This document shows, one piece after another, positions 62,788 to 64,000 of a stretch of 64,000 nucleotides of DNA; position 1 is the stretch's first letter, and every line of letters begins with the position of its first letter. This DNA is from Maribellus sp. CM-23 (GTDB lineage: Bacteria; Bacteroidota; Bacteroidia; Bacteroidales; Prolixibacteraceae): contig NZ_JADWYJ010000004.1 of NCBI RefSeq assembly GCF_021354595.1, forward strand, positions 186,001 to 250,000, written 5' to 3'. A model generated the notes under the pieces. It was not told the DNA's origin. It was given only the letters and a program-made list of their open reading frames with translations, and did no database searches. The position numbers and the translations under genes are program-made.

Positions 62788-63826
62788 TTCTGTTTGCTAT
62801 ATAATTTTCCCATTTTTCCACTGCCTGTGCCATGTCTTCAGGCAATTCTGAGTTGAACGACATTTTTTCTCCGCTGGTGGGGTGAATAAATCCGAGTGTT
62901 TTGGCATGGAGCGCCTGCCGGGGAAGTATTTTGAAGCAATTTTGTACAAACTGCCGGTATTTCGAAAAGGTGGTTCCCCTTAATATCTGATCGCCACCAT
63001 AGTTGGAGTCGTTGAACAGCGTATGGTTGATGTACTTCATGTGCACTCTTATCTGGTGCGTTCTTCCGGTCTCAAGACGGCACTCAACCAGCGAAACATA
63101 TCCGATTCGCTTTAACACCCGGTAATGCGTAACGGCCGGTTTGCCATAATCGCCCTCCGGAAATACCGTAAACACCTGGCGGTTGTTCAGGCTGCGGCCA
63201 ATGTTTCCGGTAACGGTTCCTTCGTCGTCTTTTACATTTCCCCACACTATCGCCTGGTAAAGGCGCTCGCTGGTTTTGTCGAAAAACTGACGGGCCAGAT
63301 GGATTTTGGCGTGTTCGGTTTTTGCCACCACCAGCAAACCCGAAGTATCTTTGTCGATGCGGTGCACCAGCCCAGGTCGCGGATCTTCGCTGTTAAACAG
63401 CGGCAGGTCTTTAAAATAATAGGCCAGCGCGTTTACCAGGGTTCCCGAGTAATTTCCATGCCCGGGATGAACCACCAAACCAGCGGGTTTGTTGAGCACG
63501 ATCAGCTGGTCGTCTTCGTAAACAATGTCGAGCGGAATATCTTCAGCAATGATCTTTAACTCACGCCTGGGGTAATCCATCACGATTTGGATATCGTCGT
63601 TAGGCTTTACCTTGTAGTTGGATTTTACTGCTTCTCCGTTTACCAGGATATTGCCTGCATCGGCAGCGGCCTGGATGCGGCTTCGCGATGAGTTTTCAAT
63701 CCGGTTCGATAAAAACTTATCAATGCGAACAGCCGATTGGCCTGCATCAACCGACAGACGAAAATGTTCGTAAAGACCACCTTCCTCTTCTTCTAATTCT
63801 TCGTTATCTTCTATGTAATCCGTCAT
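62780..63826 (-). CDS. RluA/RluD family 23S rRNA pseudouridine synthase
   Basis: A 348-residue enzyme with an N-terminal S4 RNA-binding domain (VRIDKFLSNRIENSSRSRIQ, ILVNGEAVKSNYKVKPND) and the RluA catalytic domain with PRPGLVHRIDKDTSGLLVV, where the Asp is the catalytic residue, followed by CRLETGRTHQIRVHMKYINH. The S4 domain and length fit RluD, which modifies helix 69 of 23S rRNA, but the target is inferred. It lies between the PASTA protein gene and ddl. Confidence 0.93.
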   Translation of the reverse strand: MTDYIEDNEELEEEEGGLYEHFRLSVDAGQSAVRIDKFLSNRIENSSRSRIQAAADAGNILVNGEAVKSNYKVKPNDDIQIVMDYPRRELKIIAEDIPLDIVYEDDQLIVLNKPAGLVVHPGHGNYSGTLVNALAYYFKDLPLFNSEDPRPGLVHRIDKDTSGLLVVAKTEHAKIHLARQFFDKTSERLYQAIVWGNVKDDEGTVTGNIGRSLNNRQVFTVFPEGDYGKPAVTHYRVLKRIGYVSLVECRLETGRTHQIRVHMKYINHTLFNDSNYGGDQILRGTTFSKYRQFVQNCFKILPRQALHAKTLGFIHPTSGEKMSFNSELPEDMAQAVEKWENYIANRNE

Positions 63827-63831
63827 ATATC

Positions 63832-64000
63832 TTATTGTTCTGTGGCTTCGTCGCTTGTTAATTTTTCATTGTCAACGGTTAGCCAAAGGTCGACCGAACT
63901 TCCCAGGTAAACTTTTTGCACCAAACGGCTGTCGGGCATTTGTTTCCATATCCGGGCGTTCAGCGTGTCTTCTTTTGTAGTGATGGAATGATCGTAAATA
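63832..64000 (-). CDS. PASTA domain protein (partial, C-terminal end)
   Basis: The last 56 codons of a gene that runs off the right edge. The visible end reads ARIWKQMPDSRLVQKVYLGS followed by SVDLWLTVDNEKLT, the final strand-helix pattern of a PASTA domain with the typical DLWLT ending. In Bacteroidota a PASTA protein, RluD and Ddl are usually in this order. The stop is five bases before the rluD start, so all three form one operon. Confidence 0.8.
   Translation of the reverse strand, partial: IYDHSITTKEDTLNARIWKQMPDSRLVQKVYLGSSVDLWLTVDNEKLTSDEATEQ

Noticed and set aside
1..64000. tRNA, rRNA, insertion sequences or prophage genes
   Set aside because: No cloverleaf-like segment, rRNA stretch, transposase or phage gene was recognised by eye. 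A tRNA scan and an IS search would be needed to exclude small or degraded copies.

Overview
The window comes from a chromosome of Bacteroidota. The evidence is three SusC/SusD outer-membrane uptake pairs, a gliding-motility/type IX secretion (T9SS) gene set (GldB, a PorP/SprF protein, a large protein with a gliding-associated C-terminal domain), a MurF-alanine racemase fusion, Bacteroidota-specific DUF2851 and DUF4294 genes, and several TAnnTTTG (-7) promoter boxes. Placement near Marinilabiliales/Prolixibacteraceae is an inference from overall gene content, not something the sequence proves.

Layout. 1-4.1 kb: a DUF2851 gene (cut by the window edge), a TrmH-type RNA methyltransferase, arginine deiminase, and a small DUF4294/thpR/monooxygenase operon. 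4.2-6.6 kb: an undecaprenyl-phosphate sugar transferase and an atypical Gfo/Idh/MocA protein. 6.8-11.9 kb: pcm, a metallo-beta-lactamase-fold hydrolase, gcvP and ispE. 12-17.2 kb: a small secreted protein with three tryptophan-rich repeats, then PorP/SprF facing a 1213-residue IgGFc-binding/PKD protein with a T9SS sorting domain. 17.3-21.6 kb: an acyl-CoA carboxylase beta subunit with a biotin carrier protein, then tgt-lptG. 21.8-25.3 kb: a glycosyltransferase, an ECF sigma factor, rsmG, and pfkA on the opposite strand. 25.5-37.5 kb: a DUF1080 lipoprotein, gldB, nadE, a Crp/Fnr regulator, murF-alr with tdk, an acidic protein of unknown role with rsmI, and a YjjG-type nucleotidase.

37.5-54.3 kb holds three consecutive SusC-SusD pairs, each closed by a strong intrinsic terminator. 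Each SusC gene is preceded by the same long leader of about 380-420 bases. The leader contains a promoter-proximal 15-base inverted repeat, a short GGATT/AATCC hairpin, a second SusC-like ATG context (ATGAAGGGG), and a 9-bp GC stem with a conserved loop followed by a T-run. Leader and signal-peptide region are much better conserved than the receptor bodies, so the leader looks like a shared control module, possibly an attenuator or a small RNA.

54.6-64 kb: a PurF-like amidotransferase that lacks the catalytic cysteine, an 830-bp gene-free stretch, a FISUMP-domain lipoprotein in what looks like a cassette-like insertion, an isoprenylcysteine-methyltransferase-like membrane protein, a protein usually labelled 'asparagine synthetase B', dnaB, and the ddl-rluD-PASTA operon. 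The gene-free stretch contains an unusual array: eleven ACAGG/CCTGT pentamers, four in one orientation and seven in the other, around a dyad, with spacing of exactly 20 or 21 bases (two helical turns). This array and the SusC leader are the two strongest candidates for undescribed biology.
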